NCBI GenBank assembly: GCA_948144175.1 | Contig: CANXME010002587.1 | Span: forward strand, 116,588 to 180,587 | Source: Closterium sp. NIES-65 | Lineage: Eukaryota > Streptophyta > Zygnematophyceae > Desmidiales > Closteriaceae | Direction of reading: 5' to 3' | DNA: 64,000 nt | Shown here: positions 1 to 9,753 of the stretch, in pieces | How positions within the stretch are numbered: the stretch's first letter is position 1 | Layout: each line of letters starts with the position of its first letter | Program-made: the position numbers and the translations under genes | The notes under the pieces: generated by a model | Seen by the model: the letters and a program-made list of their open reading frames with translations, nothing else | Database searches by the model: none | What the model was told of the DNA's origin: nothing

Positions 1-97
1 GCCTCATAAAGTGGACGAGATCCTGCCTGGATCGGTGAGGTGTTTGTGATGCCTCACGAAGTGGACATCAGTTTGCCTGGGTCAGTGAGTTGTGATT
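1..97 (+). repeat. two tandem copies of a short exon end
   Basis: Two adjacent segments read PHKVDEILPGS and PHEVDISLPGS, each followed by a GTGAG donor-like site. They are diverged direct duplicates of one exon/donor junction. At most one is likely to be spliced into the transcript. Confidence 0.5.
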
Positions 98-2515
98 GGA
101 CGAGTGAGTTGGGAGCGGTGGAGCTGAGAGTATGTTCCAATAGCATTCAACTTGGTAATGCCACGCAGAATGGGTGAGTTTTGCTTGAAAGGGCGAGGCT
201 TGTGGGAACTCAATAGGACAACCCTGTTCCTTAAAGAGCCAATTTTTCATCCCCTTTAGCTCAACCACCCTCCCATCCTTCCAGGCCCAGCCGCAAGTGA
301 AGAAAGCGCATTATGCGATATCAGCGCGAGCAGTACCTGTGTGTGGACCGGACGGCTTCAAGGCTCCCTCAACTACCCTCCCATCATCCCTCCAGGCCCG
401 GACGCCAGTGAAGGAAACGAGGGCACGGGACGCCAGTGAAGGAAACGAGGGCACGGGACGCCAGTGCCTGTCTGAGAAAGGTTCTAAGGAGCTGTCTCAC
501 TCCCCTCAGTCCCTCCAAACCCGACCGCCAGTGAACGAAGCGTGGGACGCCAGTGAGCGGTACCTTTCTGAGGAAGGCTCTTAGAAACTGACTTTTCCCG
601 CCCAGTCCCTCCAGGCCCGGCCGCCAGTGAAGGAGGCACGAGCGTGGGACGCTAGCGAGCGGTACCTGTCAGTGGAGGGCTTTAAGAAACTGCTGCGGGA
701 ACCCATGTACGCTGCCCTGCTGCACTGCGAGTCGTGGGAGGTGAGAGCCGATGCATGTGGTTTGACAAGTTCTGAAAGACCACGAGCCCATGAGTGCGTG
801 TTGGATGTGCCTGTCTGTCTACCTTGACTCTAAGACGCTGCTGCGGGAACCCATGTACGCTGCTCTGCTGCACTGCGAGTCATGGAAGGTGAGAAAAAAA
901 GGGGAAAGAAAGTAGGGGGGCGGGCACTCAGCAGCCAAGTTGCAAATCTCTGGGTACAAGAGTGAGAAAACCGAACCACATTACATCCATTTCCTGCTAC
1001 CATAACTTCCGTGTCTTATCTGAACCCACCTAACTACGCGCATGATGTCCTTTGCCACATTTCCGACTTAAAGCCCAAAGCCTGAATTGCAGAGTTGGGG
1101 AGGTGAACTGGGCCCAGTTTGCGTCTGGCTACTACTAGGTTTCGGGAAAGAAGGGTTCGACAAAGTTTCCGAACCTCCAGCTCTCTACTTTCCCAAACCT
1201 TTTTTCCCGCGTTGACTTCCGTTGAGCAATTCAGGTTCAGCCCCTCAAGAGATTCTTCCCTGCCCTGCTATGTAAAGTCATGATTTTCTGCATGGCAGTT
1301 CGCACCCACCATGATGTTCCACGGCAAGGGCGACAGCAAGGCCGTGCCATTACTGAAGGTCCCAGATGCTAAATCCACGCCCTCCATGCTGCGTGGCAGT
1401 TCGCATCACCCATGGCTTTCCACGGCAAGGCCGACAGCAAGGCACTGCAGGCAGGGGAAGATTAGCGCTGGTAGATCCACGCCCTCTCTTCGCGTGTCCT
1501 ATTTCCTTACTCCAACCCACCACGACTTCCCTTGTGGCAGTTCGCGTCCCCCATGGCTTTCCACGGCAAGGCCGACAGCAAGGCACTGCAAGCAGTGAAG
1601 GTCCGAGCTGCTCCCACTGCCGCCGTCACTCCCTCGTCATCTTCCGCTGCTACTGCTGTTGAGGCTGCAATGGATGGTGGTGCTGCTGATGGTGGCGCGG
1701 AGTTGCTTGGCCGGACAAGAGAATACACCTACACGTTCTGCTTGCAAAAGGTGTGCGTTTGGGGCGACACAGGGTTGTGAAGCTTGGTTAGGTGGTGCGG
1801 ATGGTGGTGCGAATTTGATTGGGTGGACACAGGACAAGAGCGTACCCACAGGTTTTGCCTGCAAAAGTTGAGCTGTTGGAACGATCAAGTGGTGTGAAGT
1901 TTCATTTGAGAGCCGGGGTCTTTGGTGGTGCACTCAAAAGGGGTTCATAGAGACGAGTGTGCCATCATACTGAGGTGAATTTTTACTAGTATAATGGCGA
2001 CAGAAAGATGTCATTTTCCAGAATAGGGAGGCTAGTTTGGTGGGGCAATCTACGGGGACTGATTTATGCACCTGTAGGGGCGCATCATTACTCTACGAAC
2101 ATTGTTACAGAGCTGGTTACTGCACAGACCTACTGAAGGTGGGGATTGACATTCTTTCATGGTCTGTTTGAGTCTCATTTTGCGCTGCTCCCACTGGTTC
2201 TTCCCTTTCCCTCTCCCCTCCTGGCTATCACCCCCTCTTCCCTCGCTGTATCCCTCTCTTACATCCGCGTAGTTAAACTCTCACATGCTGACACACAGGC
2301 ACGTGCATGTGCGCACGCAACAATATGCATGAATCAGTATGTTGCTTTTGCATGCCGTTCGACATGCTCCTTATCCATGCCCGTCGGCGTCGTCCCATGC
2401 TCCTCGTCCCATACACCTCATTCCATGCTTGTGTGGCTGGCAGGTATTGGAGGGAGCCTTCAAGGGATGCTGGATGGTGGTGGGCCTTCGCGTAGGCGAC
2501 TATGCCAACGTGTGA
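1..2515 (+). CDS. 3' part of an unrecognised spliced gene (partial at left edge)
   Basis: I do not recognise the product. The last exon is 2444-2515: it follows a CAG acceptor, begins VLEGAFKGCWMVVGL and ends at a TGA. Exon 2111-2138 (AGYCTDLLK) joins it in phase. Likely upstream exons are 1541-1750, which begins FASPMAFHGKADSKALQ and ends in a GT donor, and 615-740, containing KKLLREPMYAALLHCES. Several exons have decayed tandem copies beside them, so the true exon chain is uncertain and copy 1299-1357 could also be used. The 5' end lies outside the window. No domain is recognised. That the strand is coding is fairly sure; the exon list is tentative. Confidence 0.45.
285..905 (+). repeat. 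about five decayed tandem copies of one exon
   Basis: The block CCGCCAGTGAAGGA...GACGCCAGTGAGCGGTACCT recurs near 290, 399, 518 and 614. The exon end reading LLREPMYAALLHCES recurs at 690-740 and 838-890. Copy 615-740 keeps an open frame with acceptor and donor. The others carry length changes or stops and look like exon fossils inside introns. Confidence 0.6.
1299..1603 (+). repeat. three tandem copies of an exon start
   Basis: The motif TTCGC(A/G)(C/T)C..CCATG..TTCCACGGCAAGG.CGACAGCAAGGC occurs at 1299, 1407 and 1541, each after GTGGCAG or ATGGCAG. Translations are FAPTMMFHGKGDSKA, FASPMAFHGKADSKA and FASPMAFHGKADSKA. Only the third runs on into a long open exon. Confidence 0.6.
1658..1872 (+). 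repeat. duplicated exon 3' end
   Basis: The segment encoding DGGADGGA(E/N)L(L/I)G appears twice (about 1670-1750 and 1785-1870), followed each time by a TGCAAAAG end. The second copy lacks a clear donor and looks decayed. Confidence 0.5.
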
Positions 2516-2687
2516 CATCTGCAGTGTAGTATCTGCCCTTACCATAACTTGATGTGGAACACATCTTTCCAAGTTAACTACAATAATACCGTATGAAGTC
2601 AGATTTCACAGTGCTGTTATTATTTATAAGAAAAGTGTATTGGGCAGGTCTGAAAGAGGGTGGTAGTACCGTACATGATGTGCTGAT

Positions 2688-3120
2688 TGTTGGGAACAAA
2701 AAGTCTTAAAGCGCCTCTGTCGTGTCGAAACACAGTACTCAAAGCGAAGCAGTCAGAATCGAAGCATCGCGAGTCAACCCTCGGAGGTTGGGAGTAACCG
2801 CCTGGAGGTTACACGAAGGTCAAAGACCAGCGACCTTTGACTTGACCAATACAGCGCGACAGCAAGGACACCCAAATGACTCGACATTGAGCAGTTGCCT
2901 GAGTCGCACTGTATCGAATCGCAACAGCAAACAGTTATCTCATCTATTCGTATTCCTTGTACTCCTATATAAAGCCTTGTACTTGTTTGCTTTAATCAAC
3001 TTCACTCTGCCCTCACATACCAGCGCAAGGTGGTTCTAGATCTCTTATTTAACGCTTCCACTATTACAATCCTACTCAGCCTTTAACTCTATAAAGATCC
3101 TAGGGCTTCTCAGCCCAACA
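2688..3120 (+). repeat. 5' LTR of the copia element
   Basis: 433 bp, TG...CA ends, with a TATA-like TATATAAAGCC at about 2966 and a near-identical partner at 8540-8972. Confidence 0.92.
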
Positions 3121-3134
3121 TGGTATGAGAGCAG
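3121..3134 (+). other. primer binding site of the copia element
   Basis: TGGTATGAGAGCAG lies directly after the LTR end. The copia consensus TGGTATCAGAGC pairs with initiator-Met tRNA. Confidence 0.8.
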
Positions 3135-3182
3135 TTAGAGTTAAAAAATCCATTATTCAACAAACCTTACATCAAAGAAGAC

Positions 3183-4718
3183 ATGGCAACCAGAAAGGAG
3201 AGGAGCTCCTCCAACGGCTCCCCCGGTACTACTCCTACCCCACCACCTGTCTCTGGTCTACAGACAGAGGAAGGGACTGCTACCAGACCAGCAGCTGGGT
3301 CCACGGAAACTCCAGCAGGCTTCGATCCAAGCATGATGGAGAAATTTTTCTCCTTCATGTCCTTCTACGAACAACACCAGCAAGGGGCACCTGCGCAGTC
3401 AAACAACAGCAACAACAACAATGTGACCCCCATGAGTCTCGACGGGTCGTCCTACGCACGCAGGATTCAACAACAACAACAACAACCTACCTTTGCGCCG
3501 TACGAACCCCAGCGTGGTTCCGTCAGCTTCATGCCGCAACCGCAACCTGCATCGGGACAAGAAAAGACATTGGACGCGTTACAAGTCCAGTCGCAATTCG
3601 CGCACGTTCTCAAGCTGCAAACGACAAAGCCCTTCGATGGGAAGGACTTCTTCACCTGGTCATTCGAATTCGAATTGATGATGGAAGGAGCACAGATTCT
3701 CGGCTTCTTCGACGGTTCCCTGCCATACCCAACAAACGGGACACAATATGAAAAGCAGCAGTACACCTATCAATCAATGATGGCGTACACGATACTGCCA
3801 AGAAACATTACCCCGACCCAGCAGCAGAACATCAGGACTTACCGAGGCTACGGTAACTCCGCGGAGCTCGCGTACAACCACCTGAAGAACCTGTATCAAG
3901 CAACAGACAGCGTAAATCAAAGCAGGTTAATGGCGCAGCTGACAACGATTGAAATGAAACCAGGCGAGAAAGGCATGGCTTATATCAGCTGCTGTCGCGA
4001 ACTGCGCGACCGGCTCCTTCGATGCGGAGGGTCAATCTCCGAAGACGCCTTCGTCACGGTGGTCATAGGCGGTCTTGGCCCCCACTGGCGCTCCACTCGC
4101 GCCATACTCCGAGCACACGGGAGAATCTCCGAAGCGGCACTCTGCGCCGAAATCCACGCCGAGCAGCAGAATATGGACCTGCAAGAAGAAAGGCACAAGA
4201 AGAAGTCATTAGCACCGGAGTTTGCGTTTCACACGCAGCGACGATACAACAATCGACAACAGCAACAAGTAAAGACAGTACCTCCGTTCTGTCACATCTG
4301 TAAAACTTCGGGTCATCCGCGCACACACTGCCCATCTCGTCAACAGTCGACGACACCACAGCGACAACTCCGGCCTTCAAGCTCCCAAGTTGCTTCAACG
4401 CAAGCAACTCCGACGACCGCACACCAAGCTTCAACGACTTCATCTGGACAACCTGCACAAGGAGCAAGAAACATCATCAACTGCATGGTCAAGTTAAACG
4501 ACTCTTGCACAACAGAGTCACCACCGTACTACTCACCCGAAGATCAACTTGACAACAGAACGCCTAAACGCGAATCTCTTCAACCGAACCCAACATATGC
4601 CGCAATCGCTCAAAGCGAACCATCCGGTCAAGACACCTGGTTCTTGGACAGTTGCTGCGGACAACACATGTGTTCCTCCGGGCGCTTCGTTCAACGCGAG
4701 CATCGACTCCAGCGATAA
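3183..4718 (+). CDS. copia gag region
   Basis: About 510 residues with a glutamine-rich N-terminal part, a central copia gag capsid-like domain, and a CCHC zinc knuckle (CHICKTSGHPRTHC) near residue 375. A WFLDSCC segment near the end looks like the start of the protease region. This gives the order capsid, nucleocapsid, protease expected for Ty1/copia. It is part of a transposable element, not a host gene. Confidence 0.85.
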   Translation: MATRKERSSSNGSPGTTPTPPPVSGLQTEEGTATRPAAGSTETPAGFDPSMMEKFFSFMSFYEQHQQGAPAQSNNSNNNNVTPMSLDGSSYARRIQQQQQQPTFAPYEPQRGSVSFMPQPQPASGQEKTLDALQVQSQFAHVLKLQTTKPFDGKDFFTWSFEFELMMEGAQILGFFDGSLPYPTNGTQYEKQQYTYQSMMAYTILPRNITPTQQQNIRTYRGYGNSAELAYNHLKNLYQATDSVNQSRLMAQLTTIEMKPGEKGMAYISCCRELRDRLLRCGGSISEDAFVTVVIGGLGPHWRSTRAILRAHGRISEAALCAEIHAEQQNMDLQEERHKKKSLAPEFAFHTQRRYNNRQQQQVKTVPPFCHICKTSGHPRTHCPSRQQSTTPQRQLRPSSSQVASTQATPTTAHQASTTSSGQPAQGARNIINCMVKLNDSCTTESPPYYSPEDQLDNRTPKRESLQPNPTYAAIAQSEPSGQDTWFLDSCCGQHMCSSGRFVQREHRLQR

Positions 4719-4900
4719 GTAGTCATCACGGTCGCCAACAATCAGAACCTGCGCGGAGACAAGGGGTTGTCAAAGTTTGAAGAAAGAAAGAGGGTTGAAC
4801 TAGCAGGAATGAGGATACAAATAGCAAAACCCTAGAAGGGTTGTACTCGCTATAGAGCACCCCACTACAGGCTAGAACATAAGATAATATTCTGACAGGG

Positions 4901-7900
4901 GTGGTACAGCTTCAGTCACGAGAAACAAACGTTATACTCAACATGTCAAAAGTGCTTATCGCGGAGGGACTAGGCTACAACTTACTGAGTGTTAGCCAGT
5001 TGATGGCGAAAGGAATACACTTGGAAGCCGACAGCACCACCCAGGAGTTCAAGTTGTACCACGGGAAGGGTGGTCTCTACATCGGAAAGGCGGTATTGAA
5101 AAATAATGTTTTCGTCCTCTACTTCGTTCCCGATTTGGGCACTGCCGACAGCGACGCTATCGTCAACTTCGCCGATTGGACGCATCCGCCGGATCTCGAT
5201 CCCGACTTCAGCCCGGGAGGCTTCTGGTACTCACACACCATTCCTGAAGCAGAACGAACACGAGCATTAGCAACCATTCGACAATCGGCAGCAGCAGAGA
5301 CAACATCGGCAGCAGCAGAGACAACATCGGCAGCAGCAGAGACAACATCGGCAGCAGCAGAGACAACATCGGCAGCAGCAGAGACAACATCGGCAGCAGC
5401 AGAACCAACACCGGCAGCAGCAGAGACAACATCGGCACCAGCAGAGCCAACATCGACAGCAGCAGAAACATCACCGGCAGCAGCAGGACCAACTACACCA
5501 GTCATCGTCGAAGAAGAACCACCAACACTCGCACAACAGCTGAACCCGACTCAACGAGAAGTCCACAGGAGCGCCAACCTCGTCGCCAGCTTCTACTCCA
5601 ACTCCGACACCTATCGACGTTCACCCGGACATCGCGACTCTGAAGAAACCTGGCACGCAAGATTGGGACATCCAAGTAACACAGCATTAAATAACACGAT
5701 ACGAGCAGGAGTTCTCGACAAAGATTCCCTACTACTACCCGACGGCAGAGAACTTCAAAGGGCAAGAGGGACTTGCCTTACATGCCCTGAAGCTGACTTA
5801 CCTCATCGACCGTTCGCTCCACATCACAACCCGAGCGCACCAGCGTACGCACCACTCGAAAAGGTATACAGCGACATCCTCTTTAACCGAGAGCCAGGAC
5901 AAGTGACTTACAACTACACCATCACCTTCATCGACGCCGCCACCCGATACGTTTGGCACCTAAATCAACCAAGCCGCGACATGGCTCTCGCAGCTTTCGC
6001 CGCCTGGCTACCGGTAGCAGAGAGGGAATCGGGAGCAAAGCTAAAAAGCTTCCAGTCAGACGGAGGAGGAGAGTATACCTCTCAGCGCTTCAAGCAGTAC
6101 CTGGCGGAACGGGGAATCAAGCAACTCCTCTCCCTTCCCTACGCCCATCAGCAGCAAGGCGTTGCAGAACGAATGAACAGGACTCTGCAGAACAGCATGC
6201 GCAAACTGTTGCGTGGCATGCGGCTACCCAACCACCAGTGGCCTGCAGCAATGGACCACGCTGTCATGCTGCACAACTTGCTTTCATCGTCGTCACTCCC
6301 GAACAACGCGTCACCACATCTGCTGTGGACAGGGAAGCAGGGCAGCACAAAAATGTTACGAGTTTTCGGGTGCATGGTACAGTACCGACCCCCAGAAGCA
6401 CGCGCGGGAAGATTTTCACAACGGGCACAGTGGGGACTACACCTCGGCATCGAGAAAAATTACAACGCATGGAAAATCTTCGACGTCCACTCAAAGGAAA
6501 CAGTGGCAGCACGTGATGTGATCTTCTACGAAAGACTCACCCTTCAGACGTACCTCGCCAACTTGCACGAGAATCAGGACCCCACAGGTGGCTTTCGTGG
6601 TGACCGAGCCTTCGCCTCAGCAGCGGACGAAGCAGACTGGGATGAACAGAACGTTGACAACGCATCGGAGGAAGCCGGACCTCTTCCGTTCTGCTCCGTC
6701 GACGTGCCCATGGACGAAGACAATCCTCGCGAAAGTAACAACGCCGAAGTCTTCTATCACTTCGCCGACACCGGTTACGTAACACCTGCAACAGCCAACA
6801 CCAACGAAGCAGAAAGGATAGGGCCAAATTTCATACCCGACCCAGAAGCGGGAGACGAAGCAGCCTATCCCGAGGACACAACACTCCCCCGCTACTCACA
6901 GACCGGACTGCAAATCCTTGGTCTCGTCACGGCCGTCCATGGCTCCCCTCTTCCTAAAGAGCCTGCGACGGTTCAACAGGCTCTGGGGGGGGAACACAGA
7001 GAGAAATGGCGTGAAGCCATGGACAGAGAATTAAAAGCACTGGAGGAACGCAACACCTGGAAGGTCGTTCCCGCAAGCGTGGCAAGGAACAAGACCATTC
7101 TCACCGGGAAATGGGTCTTTCGCATCAAAACGAAAGCAGATGGCACAATCGAGAAGTTCAAGGCACGATGGGTTGTGCGGGGATTCGACCAGGAGCAAGG
7201 GCGAGACTTCACCGAGACATTCGCCCCAGTTAGTCGACATACCTCACTCCGCATTCTTCTCGCCGTCGCCGGCATGAAGAAGAAGAAACTGCGACAAATT
7301 GATGTCGCCAACGCCTTCCTCTACGCACCTGTCGACGCCGACATTTTCGTCGAACTCCCTCACGGTACCCACGGGGAACCCAACCAGGTCTGCCAGCTAC
7401 TAAAGTCCCTCTACGGAATCAAGCAGGCCCCACGGCTATGGCAACAGCACTTGCACACCCGCCTCATCCGCATCGGATTCCGCCAACTGCCCCATGGCCA
7501 GGGCATGTACCGACTCACTAAAAGCACCGACTACATCCTACTCATCGTCTACGTCGACGATCTTCTCTACATTGGCTCCACCGACGACGTCACCAACTGG
7601 TTCGAAGGGGAGCTGCAGAAAGATCTCACGCTCACCGTTTCCTCTACCGTCACGCAGTACCTCGGGCTCAACATCCGCGAAGAAGAAAACGCAATCTATC
7701 TAAGCGCCGAGAAATACGCCGACACGATCGCCAAGCGCTTCTCGCTCAACCCTACCTCCATCGCCACGCCATACCGCTACACGGCAGGAAACGACCAAGG
7801 AAACTCCACTCTACTAAAAACCGCCGGAATACGCGACTACCAGCGAAAACTGGGCTGTCTACTCTTCGCAGCCGTCACCTGTCGCCCAGACTTGTCCTAC

Positions 7901-8554
7901 TCCGCTAGCCAACTCGCTACCTACCTCAAGAGACCTGAAGCAGATCACATGGCAGAGCTCGATCGCGCACTGCACTATCTCGTGAGTACGCCGACGATCG
8001 GCCTGACTTACTACAAGAACGAAGCTGCGCCAACGAAGCTAATCGGCTATGTCGATGCCGACCATGCCGGCGATCCAGATAACAGGCGCTCTCGAACTGG
8101 CTACGTCTACCGTCTCGAGCCTATCGGACCTATCTCCTGGCAGTCGAGTAAGCAGGAACTAATCGCACTCTCCTCAGCTGAAGCAGAATATATCGCCCTC
8201 TGCTCAGCCACCAAGGAAGGACTCTACCTTCGCGAACTGTTGGAAGAAGCAAAGCTAGCCGAGTTGCCCAGCTTCACCCTGCACTGCGACAACCAATCTG
8301 CAATTCGCATGCGCCAACAAAAACGGATTCGCGAACAGAACGAAGCATATCGCTCTGCGATATTTCTTCGTGAAAGACGAGATCGAGAAAGGAAGACTCG
8401 AGTTATCCTACTGTCCCACGTCCGAGATGGCAGCCGACTACTTGACCAAGAAACTCGGAAAACAGAAGTTCGAGTACTGCATGCTGCTGACTGGACAAGG
8501 CCACGTCACCATCAGCGACACTTCAGAAGCGAAGGGGAGTGTTGGGAACAATAA
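4901..8554 (+). CDS. copia pol region (integrase, reverse transcriptase, RNase H)
   Basis: About 1,217 residues. Early on GLGYNLLSVSQLMAKG resembles the end of the copia protease/linker. An in-frame alanine/threonine-rich repeat follows (5276-5500), then the GAG-pre-integrase motif WHARLGHPSNTAL, an integrase core with DGGGEY, and a reverse transcriptase with QIDVANAFLYAP and YVDDLLYIG. The RNase H end has DADHAGDPDNRRS and SSAEAEYIAL. The order integrase then reverse transcriptase identifies Ty1/copia rather than Ty3. Its 3' end runs slightly into the right LTR. Confidence 0.88.
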   Translation: MVQLQSRETNVILNMSKVLIAEGLGYNLLSVSQLMAKGIHLEADSTTQEFKLYHGKGGLYIGKAVLKNNVFVLYFVPDLGTADSDAIVNFADWTHPPDLDPDFSPGGFWYSHTIPEAERTRALATIRQSAAAETTSAAAETTSAAAETTSAAAETTSAAAETTSAAAEPTPAAAETTSAPAEPTSTAAETSPAAAGPTTPVIVEEEPPTLAQQLNPTQREVHRSANLVASFYSNSDTYRRSPGHRDSEETWHARLGHPSNTALNNTIRAGVLDKDSLLLPDGRELQRARGTCLTCPEADLPHRPFAPHHNPSAPAYAPLEKVYSDILFNREPGQVTYNYTITFIDAATRYVWHLNQPSRDMALAAFAAWLPVAERESGAKLKSFQSDGGGEYTSQRFKQYLAERGIKQLLSLPYAHQQQGVAERMNRTLQNSMRKLLRGMRLPNHQWPAAMDHAVMLHNLLSSSSLPNNASPHLLWTGKQGSTKMLRVFGCMVQYRPPEARAGRFSQRAQWGLHLGIEKNYNAWKIFDVHSKETVAARDVIFYERLTLQTYLANLHENQDPTGGFRGDRAFASAADEADWDEQNVDNASEEAGPLPFCSVDVPMDEDNPRESNNAEVFYHFADTGYVTPATANTNEAERIGPNFIPDPEAGDEAAYPEDTTLPRYSQTGLQILGLVTAVHGSPLPKEPATVQQALGGEHREKWREAMDRELKALEERNTWKVVPASVARNKTILTGKWVFRIKTKADGTIEKFKARWVVRGFDQEQGRDFTETFAPVSRHTSLRILLAVAGMKKKKLRQIDVANAFLYAPVDADIFVELPHGTHGEPNQVCQLLKSLYGIKQAPRLWQQHLHTRLIRIGFRQLPHGQGMYRLTKSTDYILLIVYVDDLLYIGSTDDVTNWFEGELQKDLTLTVSSTVTQYLGLNIREEENAIYLSAEKYADTIAKRFSLNPTSIATPYRYTAGNDQGNSTLLKTAGIRDYQRKLGCLLFAAVTCRPDLSYSASQLATYLKRPEADHMAELDRALHYLVSTPTIGLTYYKNEAAPTKLIGYVDADHAGDPDNRRSRTGYVYRLEPIGPISWQSSKQELIALSSAEAEYIALCSATKEGLYLRELLEEAKLAELPSFTLHCDNQSAIRMRQQKRIREQNEAYRSAIFLRERRDRERKTRVILLSHVRDGSRLLDQETRKTEVRVLHAADWTRPRHHQRHFRSEGECWEQ

Positions 8555-8972
8555 GTATTAAAGCGCCTCTGTCGTGTCGAAACACAGTACTCAAAGCGAA
8601 GCAGTCAGAATCGAAGCATCGCGAGTCAACCCTCGGAGGTTGGGAGTAACCGCCTGGAGGTTACACGAAGGTCAAAGACCAGCGACCTTTGACTTGACCA
8701 ATACAGCGCGACAGTAAGGACACCCAACTGACTCGACATTGAGCAGTTGCCCGAGTCGCACTGTATCGAATCGCAACAGCAAACAGTTATCTCATCTATT
8801 CGTATTCCTTGTACTCCTATATAAAGCCTTGTACTTGTTTGCTTTAATCAACTTCACTTTGCCCTCACATACCAGCGCAAGGTGGTTCAAGATCTCTTAT
8901 TTAACGCTTCCGCTATTACAATCCTACTCAGCCTTTAACTCTATAAAGATCCTAGGGCTTCTCAGCCCAACA
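8540..8972 (+). repeat. 3' LTR of the copia element
   Basis: Pairs with 2688-3120 over its full 433 bp. A purine tract GCGAAGGGGAG precedes it, as expected for a polypurine tract. Confidence 0.92.
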
Positions 8973-9477
8973 CTGGTGAGGAAGAATCTCATGCACTCAC
9001 TAAGAGCATGGCCATGGGTCACACCTGGCTGTAGAGGTGTACGCGTACCGTATGGTTGATTAGCGAGGCAGCTAAAGCATTTCGTGCCATTCAAGAGAGG
9101 CTACTCTATATGCTGCATAGTGGAGCCTGTCACAAGGGAACATGTTCACACACCAAGATGGCTCCACAATGGAGCTTCCATAATAAAACACTCCCATCCC
9201 ACACACAACATGGTTCGGCAGCAAAGGGGAGGGTTTTTTCCTAGCATCGCCATGCAGTATCTGTACACACTGAGGCATAAACTAGCACACACTTACCAAA
9301 AACAAGCACACATCTATATCTGCCTAACTGGGCACCGCTACACCAGCTGGCATAAGGCCAGCTTCTTCATGCACACAAGTAACCAGCACGATTTTCCTGT
9401 ATAACCACGACAGCAGCAAGGGCCCAAAGGAAAGGGCGCCTTCAGCTGCCACTGGGAAGTTATTCACTTGAGGGAGA
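8973..9477. other. intergenic gap, nothing recognised
   Basis: Lies between the copia element and the 3' end of the CPP1-like gene. It has no convincing coding frame, RNA gene or repeat. Confidence 0.5.
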
Positions 9478-9673
9478 TCAGCGCAGGAAGACAGCGGCGA
9501 GCCAGAGGTTGATAATGGAGAATTCACTAATGAGGACGGCAGGGGAGCCGATGCCGAGCAGGGGAAAGATGTCGACTCGCAACCAGGCCTGTACCAGACT
9601 GCCCACCACTGCTCCCAGCACAAGCCCCCCTGTCGACAACCCTGCTGCCTTGCCTGCCAATGGTGAGGGGGAA

Positions 9674-9753
<80 letters not shown>

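Larger units (their letters stand above)
2688..8972 (+). mobile_element. Ty1/copia LTR retrotransposon, near full length
   Basis: Two 433-bp direct LTRs (2688-3120 and 8540-8972) begin TGTTGGG and end CCCAACA. They are flanked by CTGAT on the left and CTGGT on the right, a probable 5-bp target duplication with one mismatch. Just inside the left LTR is TGGTATGAGAGCAG, close to the usual copia initiator-Met tRNA primer site. A purine-rich tract precedes the right LTR. Gag and pol regions follow in copia order: protease end, integrase, reverse transcriptase, RNase H. By eye the LTRs differ at about eight positions (about 98% identical), so the insertion is young. It looks close to whole, with about one or two breaks. 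Confidence 0.95.

Noticed and set aside
5276-5500. Separate minisatellite locus
   Set aside because: It is an in-frame repeat inside the copia pol region and is treated as part of that element.
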